Source: Acidobacteriota bacterium
GTDB taxonomy: Bacteria; Acidobacteriota; Blastocatellia; RBC074
DNA length: 64,000 bases
NCBI GenBank assembly: GCA_016715865.1
Contig: JADJXM010000007.1
Coordinates: 72,001 to 136,000, forward strand
Reading direction: 5' to 3'
Numbering within the stretch: position 1 is the first letter of the stretch; the number at the start of each line of letters is the position of its first letter. Shown in pieces: positions 33,546-47,877 of this stretch. The notes under the pieces were generated by a model that saw only the letters and a program-made list of their open reading frames with translations, was not told the origin of the DNA and searched no databases. The position numbers and the translations under genes were made by a program.

Positions 33546-36500
33546 TTCATCGAGATTGAGCAGAACGTTGGCGACGATAGTCATGGCGGCCAGCTCACTG
33601 GTTTTCGCGAGAGTACCCAATTTTGCGCCAACGACTTTGGCCGCATCGGCACTGTGAGCTTCGTACCATGAGGCCTGTTTCCTGTACAGTTCGACCAGAC
33701 GGTCAAGTTCTTGATCCGTGGGTCGTCGCGAAGTAGAAAGCCTGAATCCGTATTCCGCGCGCTGCCTGACATCCCCCGAATGTTCCGTGAGCATTCTTTT
33801 GGCCAGGGAGCGGGCCATTTCGAAGTAGGCATCGTCATTGAGCAGAGTCAGCGATTGCAGCGGGGTATTGGTGCGGACGCGCCTGACAGTGCAGACTTCG
33901 CGGCTGGTCGCATCGAAAGTCATCATCGAAGGATATGGTGAAGTCCGGCGGATGAAGGTGTAGAGGCCGCGGCGGTAGCGATCATCGCCGCTGGCCGCCT
34001 CCCATTTAGCGCCGCTGTATGGGTTACGCCAGATGCCCTCGGGCTGGGGCGGCATGACGCTCGGCCCGCCGACTTTGCGACTGAGCAGGCCGCTCACAGC
34101 AAGTGACGAGTCGCGAATCATCTCGGCCTCCATTCTGAAGCGCGGACCGCGCGCGAACAGCCGATTGAAGGGGTCTTTCTCCTGCAGCCCGGGGCTGACC
34201 ATTGATGCCTGCCTGTACGTTGCCGATGTGACTATCAGGCGATGGATGGATTTCATGCTCCATTTGCTGCCCGTCATGAATTCGACCGCCAGCCAGTCGA
34301 TCAGGTCCTTGTGCGATGGCTGCGCGCCCTGAGAGCCGAAATCCTCGCTCGTCTCGACAATGCCGCGCCCGAAAAACTGTTCCCAGAATCGATTGACGAC
34401 AACACGAGCAGTCAATGGATTGTCAGCATCGACCAGCCAGCGGGCCAGTCCAAGTCGGTTGACCGGCCCGTCCGATGATATCCTGTGCAGCACGCCGGGC
34501 GTACCGGCAGTCACCTTTTCCCCAGGGCTGAGAAAACTGCCGCGTTCGCGGATAAAGGTCGTCGGAATCCCGCGGTTCGAATCCTCAGCCATGACCATCG
34601 CCGTCACTATGCCGAGATCGCGCAACTGTTTCTGCAGCTCGCTCAACCTGTTTCGCTGCGGCTTGAGCAACGACGTCGTGCCGCGGAAGTTCGACGACAG
34701 TCGTTCCTGTTGCTTCGCCGTCCTCTCAGATTCAGGTTTCATCATGACCAGCTTGAGTGCTGCCGGCACCTCGACGATCTTCATCGGATCGGGTGACGAG
34801 GTGGTCGACAATCGGACGCGCCCGATGCTCTGGCACAAACCGCCGGCCAGGAACTTCAGCCTGATCGTCAGTTCGGCAGAACCCTTGATCAGAATCGGTC
34901 TTTCAAGTACGAAAACGGCCTGACGATTCATGCGAACCTCGTCGGCTGTAGCGTTGATCAGCCAGCCGCGCGGCCGATCACTGATCTGAGTCATCTCAAA
35001 ATTGAAGAAGGTCTTCTCGTCGAGTCGAGACAGTCCATCATCCCACCCACCACTTTTGAAGCGAACCGGTTTGCCATCGACCTCAGCTTCGATCGTCGAA
35101 AGGATGAAATTTCCGTACAGGTCGCGGCCCGGTCCTCCGCGCGGCAGTCGTTCGTCGGCCAGCGCTTCAACCCGCAAGGCCGTGATTTTGTTCAAGCCCG
35201 CGCCTGCCTTGATGATGTATTCATCGAATTCGGGTGCAGCGCCGGTGGCGAGCAGCGAATTATCCGGCTGGCGAATAAGTGTCGCGCCTCCCTTCGAGAC
35301 AGCGGAAGCAGGTTCGAGTACAGTCCATTTAGAGGGAGCTTCCAGCATTTCACGCTCCCAGACCTTCTGGGCGGCTGCCAGCTCGGCTGTCTGGGTCTTG
35401 AGCACCTTTTCGATCGATTCGATCTCTATTTTGATGCGGTCTCTCTCGGCTGCCTGCCCGGGAGTCGGCAGATCCAGCACCGGCTCCCTCACATAACGCG
35501 AGAATTCCTGCCCAGGCGTCTGATAGGCGAACTCAAATTCGGAATTCTCGAAAAAAGCATATAACCGGTAATAATCCTTCTGTGTAAATGGATCGTATTT
35601 ATGGTTGTGGCACTGTGCGCAACCAATGGTCGAACCAAGCCAGACGGTGGCTGTCGTGTTGACCCTGTCAACCAGCACCTCATAGCGCTGCTCCGCCGGA
35701 TCGATACCGCCCTCCTGATTGATCAGAGTGTTACGATGAAACCCGGTTGCGATCTTTTGCGCGGTCGTAGCATCTGGAAGCATATCGCCGGCCAGTTGTT
35801 CGATCGTAAACTGATCGAACGGCATGTCCCTGTTGAGCGCGTCGATCACCCAGTCGCGATACTTCCACATGACCCGCAGGTTGTCCTTTTCATAACCGTT
35901 CGAATCGGCATACCTTGCCAAATCAAGCCATGGACGCGCCCATCGCTCTCCGTAATGCTGTGAAGCGAGCAGCCTGTCGACAACCTTTTCATATGCATCC
36001 GCTGAATTATCGGCCAGAAATGCGTCAATTTCAGCCACTCCCGGAGGCAGCCCGATCAGATCAAGGTAAAGACGGCGCAACAGAACCTCTTTAGTTGCCT
36101 CAGGTGATGGCGTCAGGCCCTCCTTCTCAAGTTTAGCCAGCACAAAAGCATCAATCGGATTTCTGACCCACGCGCTGCGGCTCACGGCTGGAACAGGAGG
36201 AGAGACCGGCTTGACATATGCCCAGTGATGAGGCGGACCCGCCGCAGCAACGCCATCTTCAGGCCACTCGGCGCCTTCATCGATCCACCTTCGAATCAGA
36301 TCAGTCTGCGCAGCAGTCAGCGGATCGCCGCCAATGGGCATGCGCACCTCTCCACCTTCACCCAGAATCCGGGCCATCAGTCGGCTCTCTTTGCTCTTTC
36401 CCGGAACGATGATCGCGCCTGATATGCCGCCCTTCATCGCAGCTTGCCTGACATCCAGACGCAGTTGCCCCATAGCGCGCCCGGCTCCGTGACATTTGAA

Positions 36501-36650
36501 ACACGCCGCCGCAAAGATCGGCTCGATATCTCGCTTGAAATCGACCTTGCCCTGCCCCTCTGCCGATGCCGCGGGCCGAAACTCAAGCCATAACGAGGCG
36601 AAATATACAAGAAAAAGGCTGCCGATCAGGCACTTGATGATTCGACGCAT
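33528..36650 (-). CDS. PSCyt1/DUF1549/DUF1553 cytochrome c-domain protein
   Basis: 1040 residues. A signal anchor covers residues 8-30, then a planctomycete-type cytochrome c domain with CFKCH at residues 50-54 (VDFKRDIEPIFAAACFKCHG). DUF1549 follows at about 165-380 (RNPIDAFVLAKLEKEGLTPSPEA, GCAQCHNHKYDPFTQKDYYRLYAFFENSE). A central beta-rich insert comes next, then DUF1553 at about 730-990 (LARWLVDADNPLTARVVVNRFWEQFFGRGIVETSEDFG, RRVRTNTPLQSLTLLND). It likely shuttles electrons in the periplasm. It heads the minus-strand group DUF1553-DUF1080-DUF1501-Gfo/Idh/MocA. Confidence 0.93.
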   Translation of the reverse strand: MRRIIKCLIGSLFLVYFASLWLEFRPAASAEGQGKVDFKRDIEPIFAAACFKCHGAGRAMGQLRLDVRQAAMKGGISGAIIVPGKSKESRLMARILGEGGEVRMPIGGDPLTAAQTDLIRRWIDEGAEWPEDGVAAAGPPHHWAYVKPVSPPVPAVSRSAWVRNPIDAFVLAKLEKEGLTPSPEATKEVLLRRLYLDLIGLPPGVAEIDAFLADNSADAYEKVVDRLLASQHYGERWARPWLDLARYADSNGYEKDNLRVMWKYRDWVIDALNRDMPFDQFTIEQLAGDMLPDATTAQKIATGFHRNTLINQEGGIDPAEQRYEVLVDRVNTTATVWLGSTIGCAQCHNHKYDPFTQKDYYRLYAFFENSEFEFAYQTPGQEFSRYVREPVLDLPTPGQAAERDRIKIEIESIEKVLKTQTAELAAAQKVWEREMLEAPSKWTVLEPASAVSKGGATLIRQPDNSLLATGAAPEFDEYIIKAGAGLNKITALRVEALADERLPRGGPGRDLYGNFILSTIEAEVDGKPVRFKSGGWDDGLSRLDEKTFFNFEMTQISDRPRGWLINATADEVRMNRQAVFVLERPILIKGSAELTIRLKFLAGGLCQSIGRVRLSTTSSPDPMKIVEVPAALKLVMMKPESERTAKQQERLSSNFRGTTSLLKPQRNRLSELQKQLRDLGIVTAMVMAEDSNRGIPTTFIRERGSFLSPGEKVTAGTPGVLHRISSDGPVNRLGLARWLVDADNPLTARVVVNRFWEQFFGRGIVETSEDFGSQGAQPSHKDLIDWLAVEFMTGSKWSMKSIHRLIVTSATYRQASMVSPGLQEKDPFNRLFARGPRFRMEAEMIRDSSLAVSGLLSRKVGGPSVMPPQPEGIWRNPYSGAKWEAASGDDRYRRGLYTFIRRTSPYPSMMTFDATSREVCTVRRVRTNTPLQSLTLLNDDAYFEMARSLAKRMLTEHSGDVRQRAEYGFRLSTSRRPTDQELDRLVELYRKQASWYEAHSADAAKVVGAKLGTLAKTSELAAMTIVANVLLNLDETINKQ

Positions 36651-36977
36651 GGATGCCCCGCCAAAATCTCATTGGTTGTTGATGACCCGATCAGCGAATC
36701 TGACCGAATGTGTGTCGATTGGGTAACGACCAAGAAGATACCACAGCGCCTCAACCTTGGCGAGAGCGCATCGATCAACTATTGCCTCAAATTCATGTTG
36801 ACTTCGCCTGCAAAGAAGGATATTTTGCCCGTTCCTCTAACAAAACGGAGGTTGAAATTATGCCAATCCATCAGACAATTATCTTCTCCTGAAGCCAGTC
36901 ACGCCACATTACCGTGGAACAATCCAACTGCAGCTATATTTGTAGTCCCGTATTTCTGTTCTATTATTTCGACAGAT
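36651..36977. other. 327-bp divergent spacer, no gene recognised
   Basis: It lies between the divergent DUF1553 and AAA-ATPase genes. The AAA frame stays open through it by chance, but that stretch has no protein-like pattern. It presumably holds promoters for both directions; I could not pick one with confidence. Confidence 0.5.
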
Positions 36978-38177
36978 ATGAAGATGGAGAATTTGATAAG
37001 TGATGCATTGTGCCAGCCTGCGGACTACGTCCCGTATTACGTCAGCAGCAGGCTGGCCGAGATGTATCCGGACAGTGCTATCGTCGAGAGCGAGTACTGG
37101 TCGTTCGATATCGATGAGTTCGCCAGGGGCGGCCACTGCTCGATTATGAGCGTGACGTCCGTTCACCAGCAGGTGCAGACTGTCTGGCAGGGTCGTGAAG
37201 AGGATCTCGGCCGCGAGATCGAAAATGGCTGGTGCAGCGTCTTCTGGGATGACCAGCTGATTGATGTCGTCTCGATCACCTGGACGGATGCCGGATGCGA
37301 AACGACGCGTCACTGGATCATCGCTCAGACCGGTGAGATCGGTCAGGGATTCCTGCGCGCCGTCTGCGAATATTGCGACGACGTCCACGGAGAAATCCTG
37401 GTCTATGATGACGGTTACTGGACAAAGGATGAGAAACTGTTCGAAGCGATCCGTTTATCGACCTTCGAAAACCTGATCCTTCCGCCGTCGCTCAAATTCG
37501 AAATCCGCGAGGATTTCAAGCGCTTTCTAGCATCGCGCGAAGTCTATGAGCGATTCGGCATTCCATGGAAGCGCGGAGTGCTGCTCATCGGCCCGCCGGG
37601 GAACGGTAAAACTCATACGATCAAGGCGCTTGTCAACGAGCTGCGCCTGCCATGCCTTTACATCAAGAGCTTCCAGCAGAGCCGCAGCACCGAACAGAGC
37701 AACATGCGCCGCGTCTTTGAACGAGCCCGACTGAGCGCGCCCTGCCTGCTCATAATGGAAGACCTCGATGCCATGGTCAACGACGAAAACCGCTCGTTCC
37801 TGCTCAACGAACTCGATGGCTTCGCCGACAATACCGGAGTCGTCGTCATCGCCTCGACCAACCATCCGGAGAAGCTCGACCCAGCGATCCTGGACCGGCC
37901 CAGCCGGTTCGATCGCAAATATCATTTTCCGCTTCCCGCCCAGGATGAGCGCTTCGATTACCTCGCTCGATGGAACCGTTCATGTCAGGACGATCTGCGC
38001 CTGACCGATGATGAACTTCATCAGGTCGCCAGTCGGACTGATGGATTCTCCTTCGCTTATCTGAAGGAACTCTGCCTCTCGTCAATGATGCAGTGGATCG
38101 CCGAACCTGCCGCCGGCCGTATGTGCGATACCATGCTCATTCGAGCCAGTGTTTTGAGAGAACAGATGAAGAAATAA
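36978..38177 (+). CDS. BCS1-like AAA ATPase
   Basis: 399 residues if translation starts at ATG 36978 (MKMENLISDALCQP); the frame is open further upstream, but that part looks non-coding. The first 170 residues are an unassigned domain (YVPYYVSSRLAEMYPDSAIVESEYW). The AAA core follows: Walker A LIGPPGNGKTHTIKAL near residue 205, Walker B CLLIMEDLDAM, sensor 1 and arginine finger VVIASTNHPEKLDPAILDRPSRFDRKYHF. The core resembles mitochondrial BCS1 and bacterial stand-alone BCS1-like ATPases, which remodel or unfold proteins. There is no membrane segment. No partner gene is evident nearby. Confidence 0.85.
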   Translation: MKMENLISDALCQPADYVPYYVSSRLAEMYPDSAIVESEYWSFDIDEFARGGHCSIMSVTSVHQQVQTVWQGREEDLGREIENGWCSVFWDDQLIDVVSITWTDAGCETTRHWIIAQTGEIGQGFLRAVCEYCDDVHGEILVYDDGYWTKDEKLFEAIRLSTFENLILPPSLKFEIREDFKRFLASREVYERFGIPWKRGVLLIGPPGNGKTHTIKALVNELRLPCLYIKSFQQSRSTEQSNMRRVFERARLSAPCLLIMEDLDAMVNDENRSFLLNELDGFADNTGVVVIASTNHPEKLDPAILDRPSRFDRKYHFPLPAQDERFDYLARWNRSCQDDLRLTDDELHQVASRTDGFSFAYLKELCLSSMMQWIAEPAAGRMCDTMLIRASVLREQMKK

Positions 38178-38180
38178 GAA

Positions 38181-38265
38181 GAAGTTGAAAGTTAAAAGTT
38201 AAAAGTCAGAAAGATGGCATTAGATCTTATCTCTGACTTTAAACTTTCAACTTTTAACTCTTTAT
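38181..38265. repeat. heptamer-repeat hairpin (CTTTCAA/CTTTTAA type)
   Basis: The left arm 38181-38213 (GTTGAAAGTTAAAAGTTAAA) and the right arm 38230-38265 (CTTTAAACTTTCAACTTTTA) are reverse complements around a short loop. It follows the AAA ATPase stop and overlaps the end of the small frame on the other strand. Confidence 0.8.
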
Positions 38266-38406
38266 TTCACTCCTGTTGTCCGCAGAAGTTTTTGCTGCCT
38301 CGGTTTGGCTGGATGGTCCGAATGCATACCAGAAGAGCATTGCTACCGGAGCCAGGAGCATCGGCAAATAGAGGATTCCCACGATCAGATTTTCAATCAT
38401 AGTCAT
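38254..38406 (-). CDS. possible small membrane protein, 50 aa
   Basis: ATG at 38406 (a second ATG at 38400), stop at 38254. The product begins MTMIENLIVGILYLPMLLAP and continues with a hydrophobic stretch to about residue 29, then a polar tail (SSQTEAAKTSADNRSEIKS). It looks like a single-span membrane peptide. No convincing ribosome-binding site is present and the end lies in repeat DNA, so it may be chance. Confidence 0.4.
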   Translation of the reverse strand: MTMIENLIVGILYLPMLLAPVAMLFWYAFGPSSQTEAAKTSADNRSEIKS

Positions 38407-38429
38407 ATCAGTTAGCTAAGGGCCATGTC

Positions 38430-38527
38430 AGTAAAAAGTAAAAAGTAGAAAGTACAAAGTACAAAGTACAAAATAAAAAGCGGGCTTTCTCTTCACTTTC
38501 TACTTTTTACTTTTTACTACTTACTAC
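38430..38527. repeat. heptamer-repeat hairpin (CTTTCTA/CTTTGTA type)
   Basis: The left arm 38430-38480 has units GTAAAAA, GTAGAAA and three GTACAAA in a row. The right arm 38493-38527 has CTTTCTACTTTTTACTTTTT. The GTACAAA expansion is present in the left arm only, which shows unit gain after the palindrome formed. Confidence 0.85.
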
Positions 38528-38696
38528 AGCACCGGTCTTGAACTTTGCAAGAACCATACCAGAATTCTAATGAGGGATTTTTGTCTATTTCGGGCCAAAT
38601 TTGAAGCTTTCAAATACCTTGAGATCTGAGAAGTGTCCTGTTTTGATGACACTGAATTGAGTGCAATGTACCGTTAGTTTACAGTCGAAATGAATA

Positions 38697-38739
38697 AGGC
38701 TGAAGATCCTGATCGGAAAAATCTCGGATCTTCAGCCTG
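38697..38739 (-). terminator. hairpin terminator after the Gfo/Idh/MocA gene
   Basis: GGCTGAAGATCC (38698-38709) pairs perfectly with GGATCTTCAGCC (38726-38737). It lies just beyond the 3' end of the oxidoreductase at 38762 on the minus strand. The T-run after it is weak (TTATTCATTT). Confidence 0.65.
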
Positions 38740-38761
38740 TAAATAATGATATGAAAAACGA

Positions 38762-39985
<1,224 letters not shown>

Positions 39986-40012
39986 GGTTGTGCCTCCGTT
40001 CGTTAGTGAGTA

Positions 40013-40520
40013 GTTTCCAGCGGGATAAGTTTCCAGTTGAAGAAAGATTCCAGTTTCCAGTTATGTCACGCTTATTATGAGTTCAGTGTTGCAAAATTAA
40101 CAAATAACTGATGTTACGCATCGATAATATTCGAAAATGATTTGACTAGTCCCCGACCCGCGAAGCGGGTCATAGAGTGTAGCCCGGGGTGTAGCGAGGC
40201 CGTCAGGCCGAGCGAAGCCCCGGGTTTCGGCGCTCCCGTAATCTGTCGAGCCCGCGAAGTGGGCGGCAGATGGTTCGTCCATGAGCCCGATCTCGTTTAA
40301 GCTGCCGCCCACTTCGCGGGCTGGTTACCAATAATCACCACGGGCCCAGGGTTCCGCTCTGCCTGACGGCCTCGCTTCACCCTGGGCTCTATGCTTTCAC
40401 CTGCTTCGCAGGCTCAGGCATGGAAGTTTTTATGGACTCGTCAAAACAATCGTGCGAAATTTATTGCGTAACATCAGCAAATAAGATGCTCCTGCTGGAA
40501 ACTGGAAACTTTGGAAACTT
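40013..40520. repeat. heptamer-repeat arms (TTTCCAG type) flanking a nested repeat cluster
   Basis: The left arm 40013-40058 (AGTTTCCAGTTGAAG, CCAGTTTCCAG) and the right arm 40492-40520 (CTGGAAACTGGAAACTTTGG) are inverted relative to each other. They enclose the palindromic cluster at 40155-40415. No gene is seen in the 536-bp spacer. Confidence 0.75.
40155..40415. repeat. REP/BIME-like cluster of palindromic repeats
   Basis: Four palindromic units occur in 260 bases. GACCCGCGAAGCGGGTC is at 40155-40171. A 47-base unit at 40180-40226 and an inverted copy at 40342-40389 share the core AGCGAGGCCGTCAGGC. A perfect 21-bp inverted pair is formed by 40249-40269 (CCCGCGAAGTGGGCGGCAG) and 40302-40322. 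CCTGCTTCGCAGG is at 40400-40412. All share CGAAG/CTTCG loops. It lies between the divergent gene starts' side of one oxidoreductase and the 3' end of the Oar-like gene. Confidence 0.85.
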
Positions 40521-40522
40521 TT

Positions 40523-43705
<3,183 letters not shown>

Positions 43706-43759
43706 TTAATACTTCTCCTGCTTCTAAATTGGATTTACACGCTATACGTCTTTTATCTG

Positions 43760-43939
43760 CTTCCAGTTTCCGGAATAGTTTCCAGTAGGAACAGTTTCCA
43801 GTTTCCAGTAAAAAATTTCGATTAGTCGATAAATTTATTGTATCTTTTGAAGACGCCCAATACAAAATTCGGAAAACTGGAAACTGGAAACTGTTCCTAC
43901 TGGAAACTATTCTGGAAACTATTCTGGAAACTGGGAACT
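43760..43939. repeat. long heptamer-repeat palindrome (TTTCCAG type)
   Basis: The left arm 43760-43809 and the right arm 43874-43939 match over about 50 bases as near-perfect reverse complements, including the non-repeat word TTCCTAC. The right arm has one extra CTATTCTGGAAA unit. The loop is about 64 bases and A/T-rich. It is the upstream region of the methyltransferase gene at 43993 and of the Oar-like gene on the other strand. Confidence 0.88.
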
Positions 43940-43992
43940 CTAAATGTTGGGAAATGACAATGCAAACGTATATGAAATCAATGGGAGACTAA

Positions 43993-45009
<1,017 letters not shown>

Positions 45010-45016
45010 AAATAGT

Positions 45017-45105
45017 GAGTTGAAAGTTGAAAGTTGAAAGTCGAAAGAAAGGGATGCATCGAGTCATAAGTTGCCTTTCTGACTTTCAACTTTTAACTTT
45101 CAACT
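45017..45105. repeat. heptamer-repeat hairpin between convergent genes (CTTTCAA type)
   Basis: The left arm 45017-45050 (GTTGAAAGTTGAAAGTTGAA) and the right arm 45074-45105 (CTTTCAACTTTTAACTTTC) are reverse complements. It separates the convergent methyltransferase and tsaD genes and runs up to the tsaD stop codon, so it may serve as a shared transcript end. Confidence 0.85.
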
Positions 45106-46207
45106 AAATCCTGTACCGAACCTTGCGTTTAGAATTTGCCGGTTCGAGATCGACATTCTGCAGACGGATGCTGACGTCGGCGCTCATGTCCCAGGGGGCG
45201 CATTCTCCGCGGAGCAGTTTGGGATAACCCGCGGCTGCGATCATGGCGGCGTTGTCAGTCGTGTATATCGGTGAAGGTATACAAGCCGGAATACCTGCTT
45301 CTTCGGCCAGATGGCGGACACTCGACCTCAGTTCGATGTTGCAGGCAACACCACCCGCCAGAATAATGGTTTTTGGCCGATGCAATTCTACGGCTTTGCG
45401 AAGACTGCGCACGAGGGCCCTGACTACGGCGTTCTGAAAGCTGGCGCAGAGGTCACGTATCTCCTGAGACGCATTGTCAGGATCGGTGGCAGGAGTGATG
45501 TTGTGATCCCTGACGTGGCGCAGTACGGCGGTCTTCAATCCGCTGAACGAGAAATCCAGGCGGTGATCAGGGTCCTTGATCTCGGCCAGAGGAAAGATGA
45601 TCGCTCGTTTATCGCCCTGTTGGGCGAGTTTGTCGACGACAGGGCCGCCGGGATATCCGAGACCGATCAGTTTCGAGACCTTGTCGAAAGCCTCTCCGGC
45701 CGCATCATCGCGCGTCCGGCCGACAAGTTTGTACTTTTCCGGCTCGGTGATCAGAAAAAGGTTGGTATGTCCGCCTGAAACGATCAGGGCGAGCGCTGGA
45801 TATTGAGGCGGAGGAAATTCAAAAGTGACGGAATAGACGTGCCCCTCGATATGATTGACCCCGACAAAGGGTTTGCGGGCCGCGAAGGCCATCGCTTTGG
45901 CGTAATTGATTCCTACCAGCAACGATCCGACCAGACCCGGTCCCTGTGTGACCGAGATTCCGTCGATTTGGGCCACTCTCACCCCGGCAGAGCGGAGCGC
46001 TTCTTGAACCACTCCGCCGATCTTCTCGAGATGCTCGCGCGAAGCCAGCTCAGGAACCACGCCGCCGTATTTCCGGTGTGTTTCGATCTGCGAGGCGATG
46101 ATATTGGAACGGACACGGCATCCGTCCCCGTCATCGTGTTTGATGCCGAATTCGATAACGGCTGCCGCCGTCTCATCGCACGAACTTTCGATTCCAAGAA
46201 CAAGCAT
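45104..46207 (-). CDS. tsaD: tRNA N6-adenosine threonylcarbamoyltransferase TsaD
   Basis: 367 residues. Kae1/TsaD signatures are MLVLGIESSCDETAAAVIE, GGVVPELASREHLEKI, GPGLVGSLLVGINYAKA, GVNHIEGHVYS with the metal-binding His119 and His123, and LALIVSGGHTNLF. AGGVACNIELRSSV and IYTTDNAAMIAAAG close the ASKHA fold. With TsaB, TsaC and TsaE, which are not in the window, it makes t6A37 in ANN-decoding tRNAs. Length is slightly above the usual 335-350, mostly through a C-terminal extension. Confidence 0.96.
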   Translation of the reverse strand: MLVLGIESSCDETAAAVIEFGIKHDDGDGCRVRSNIIASQIETHRKYGGVVPELASREHLEKIGGVVQEALRSAGVRVAQIDGISVTQGPGLVGSLLVGINYAKAMAFAARKPFVGVNHIEGHVYSVTFEFPPPQYPALALIVSGGHTNLFLITEPEKYKLVGRTRDDAAGEAFDKVSKLIGLGYPGGPVVDKLAQQGDKRAIIFPLAEIKDPDHRLDFSFSGLKTAVLRHVRDHNITPATDPDNASQEIRDLCASFQNAVVRALVRSLRKAVELHRPKTIILAGGVACNIELRSSVRHLAEEAGIPACIPSPIYTTDNAAMIAAAGYPKLLRGECAPWDMSADVSIRLQNVDLEPANSKRKVRYRI

Positions 46208-46262
46208 TGAAACTCAATCTGTTGAGACACCAATATTCCGACTTGTTTTCATCGATGGAGCC

Positions 46263-47591
46263 TCAGCTTTCCCTTGCCGGCTGGCGGCGGATGACTGCGA
46301 TCGTGCTGTCATCCCTGTTCGGTTCAAAGCCGGGCTGTGCGCAATCAAAGATGCGATGGCAGAGCGTATTGACCTCGCCCCCGCGAAACTGCTCGGAGAA
46401 TGCCTCGATCTGAGATATCCCCTGCTCGCGGTCTTTCGTCAATTTCGCGTATACTCCATCGGTATAAACGATCAGCATATCGCGGGCCGGAAATTCCAGT
46501 CCATCTTCATCGAAGGTCGTTCCCTGCTGAGCTCCGATCGGACCGTTATTGACCGGCAACTGTTTTTGATCCGTCTTGCCGATCTGCAGTGCGGGCAGGT
46601 GCCCGGCATTGACGTAATTCATATGGTCACCATGCCATTGGGCCAGAATGCAGGTCATTGTGCGTTGCCCATGGAATCTGCCCCACAGAAATTCATTCAG
46701 ATCGGCAGCGATATCCGCCAGCCTTTCACGCCGTTTGACGATGTCGGTCAGTTGCTGGTGGACCTGATAGACGTTGGCAATTGAATCAACGGCATCGCCG
46801 GGCAAATCTCCGAGCACGACCAGCGGACCGCGGGCTGTGGGAAAGATATGTAAATAGTCTCCGCCAGTCTCTGTCCCGACACCGTGTTTCGATGATGCCC
46901 AGATTTCAGGCAGATCGACGATAGCCGGCGGCATAAAGAGCGCATGCGTCTTCGCCGTCAGCTCCAGTGATTTCTGCTGGCTTCCTATCTCGAAGGCTTC
47001 CTGAAGCGAGCGCTGCGCGACCTCCAGAACCAGATCCTTCGGCTTGCGTGAAGCGAAGACGAAAACCGCGATCGTCACGGCCAGCATCGATATTCGAAAC
47101 CAGGGTGGCGCTCCAGCATAGAGAGACAGGACCAGATAGAAAAGCAGCGCATAGATCCCCGTATTGATGACCAGTCCGATTCGATATCGCGTAGCGGCCA
47201 CGGCAAGTATCGGGAAGTAAGACATGAACAATCCGGCGCCGATGTGCGGAAAGAGTCCCTGCTGGACGAAGGCCAGCAGGCCGATGTTGACGACAGTTAC
47301 ATCGATCATTGCCGCAGTTGAAACAAGCGAATCTGATGCTGCCGATTTGGCTCGCACACTTATGACGATCGCCAGAATCGCCCAGATCACGGCCATCCCG
47401 AGATAAATGATCCTCGCATTGGACTGGTGCGACCAGAGCCTGATTCCAGCCGCCGCATATGTCAGAGCGAAGACAGCACGGACGATCGTCGCCCATCGCG
47501 CCGCAGCAACAATGTGCTTGTCGAGAGCTTCGGTGATCTGCTCCGGCATTCCCTCTTTCAATCTTTTAAGCGCTACGTTATCCATCGACAT
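46263..47591 (-). CDS. membrane-bound SpoIIE/RsbU-type PPM serine phosphatase
   Basis: 442 residues. Residues 30-190 contain about five or six transmembrane helices (WATIVRAVFALTYAAAGI, LGMAVIWAILAIVISV, ISMLAVTIAVFVFAS). The phosphatase domain follows at 205-440: GTETGGDYLHIFP and LVVLGDLPGDAV carry the two metal-binding Asp positions, MLIVYTDGVYAK and FEPNRDDSTIAVI the later ones. The motif is complete, though GGDYLH replaces the common GGDYYD. Such enzymes dephosphorylate anti-sigma antagonists in partner-switching systems; no such partner lies nearby. It starts next to the hairpin repeat at 47638. Confidence 0.88.
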   Translation of the reverse strand: MSMDNVALKRLKEGMPEQITEALDKHIVAAARWATIVRAVFALTYAAAGIRLWSHQSNARIIYLGMAVIWAILAIVISVRAKSAASDSLVSTAAMIDVTVVNIGLLAFVQQGLFPHIGAGLFMSYFPILAVAATRYRIGLVINTGIYALLFYLVLSLYAGAPPWFRISMLAVTIAVFVFASRKPKDLVLEVAQRSLQEAFEIGSQQKSLELTAKTHALFMPPAIVDLPEIWASSKHGVGTETGGDYLHIFPTARGPLVVLGDLPGDAVDSIANVYQVHQQLTDIVKRRERLADIAADLNEFLWGRFHGQRTMTCILAQWHGDHMNYVNAGHLPALQIGKTDQKQLPVNNGPIGAQQGTTFDEDGLEFPARDMLIVYTDGVYAKLTKDREQGISQIEAFSEQFRGGEVNTLCHRIFDCAQPGFEPNRDDSTIAVIRRQPARES

Positions 47592-47633
47592 GTTTGGGGC
47601 TCCCTCGAATAAATATTACAGGGCATACACAGA

Positions 47634-47711
<78 letters not shown>

Positions 47712-47877
47712 AGGTAACGACCTGCTAAAATACTGCAACCCGCCTGTCTCGTCAAAACCCGGCAATGCGCCTGTCGCCCCACTTTTGATTTATCGGGAAC
47801 AGATTGTTACACTTCGCGTTTGCCTGGGAGAGACTGATTGAAACGATCAGAATAGACAAAGGAGACAAAACGGTTAC

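Noticed and set aside
34578..34595. T-arm-like GGTTCGAATCC word
   Set aside because: It lies inside the DUF1553 coding region with no tRNA structure around it.
36672..36977. 102-residue N-terminal extension of the AAA ATPase frame
   Set aside because: It lacks protein-like pattern and a ribosome-binding site; the domain begins after ATG 36978.
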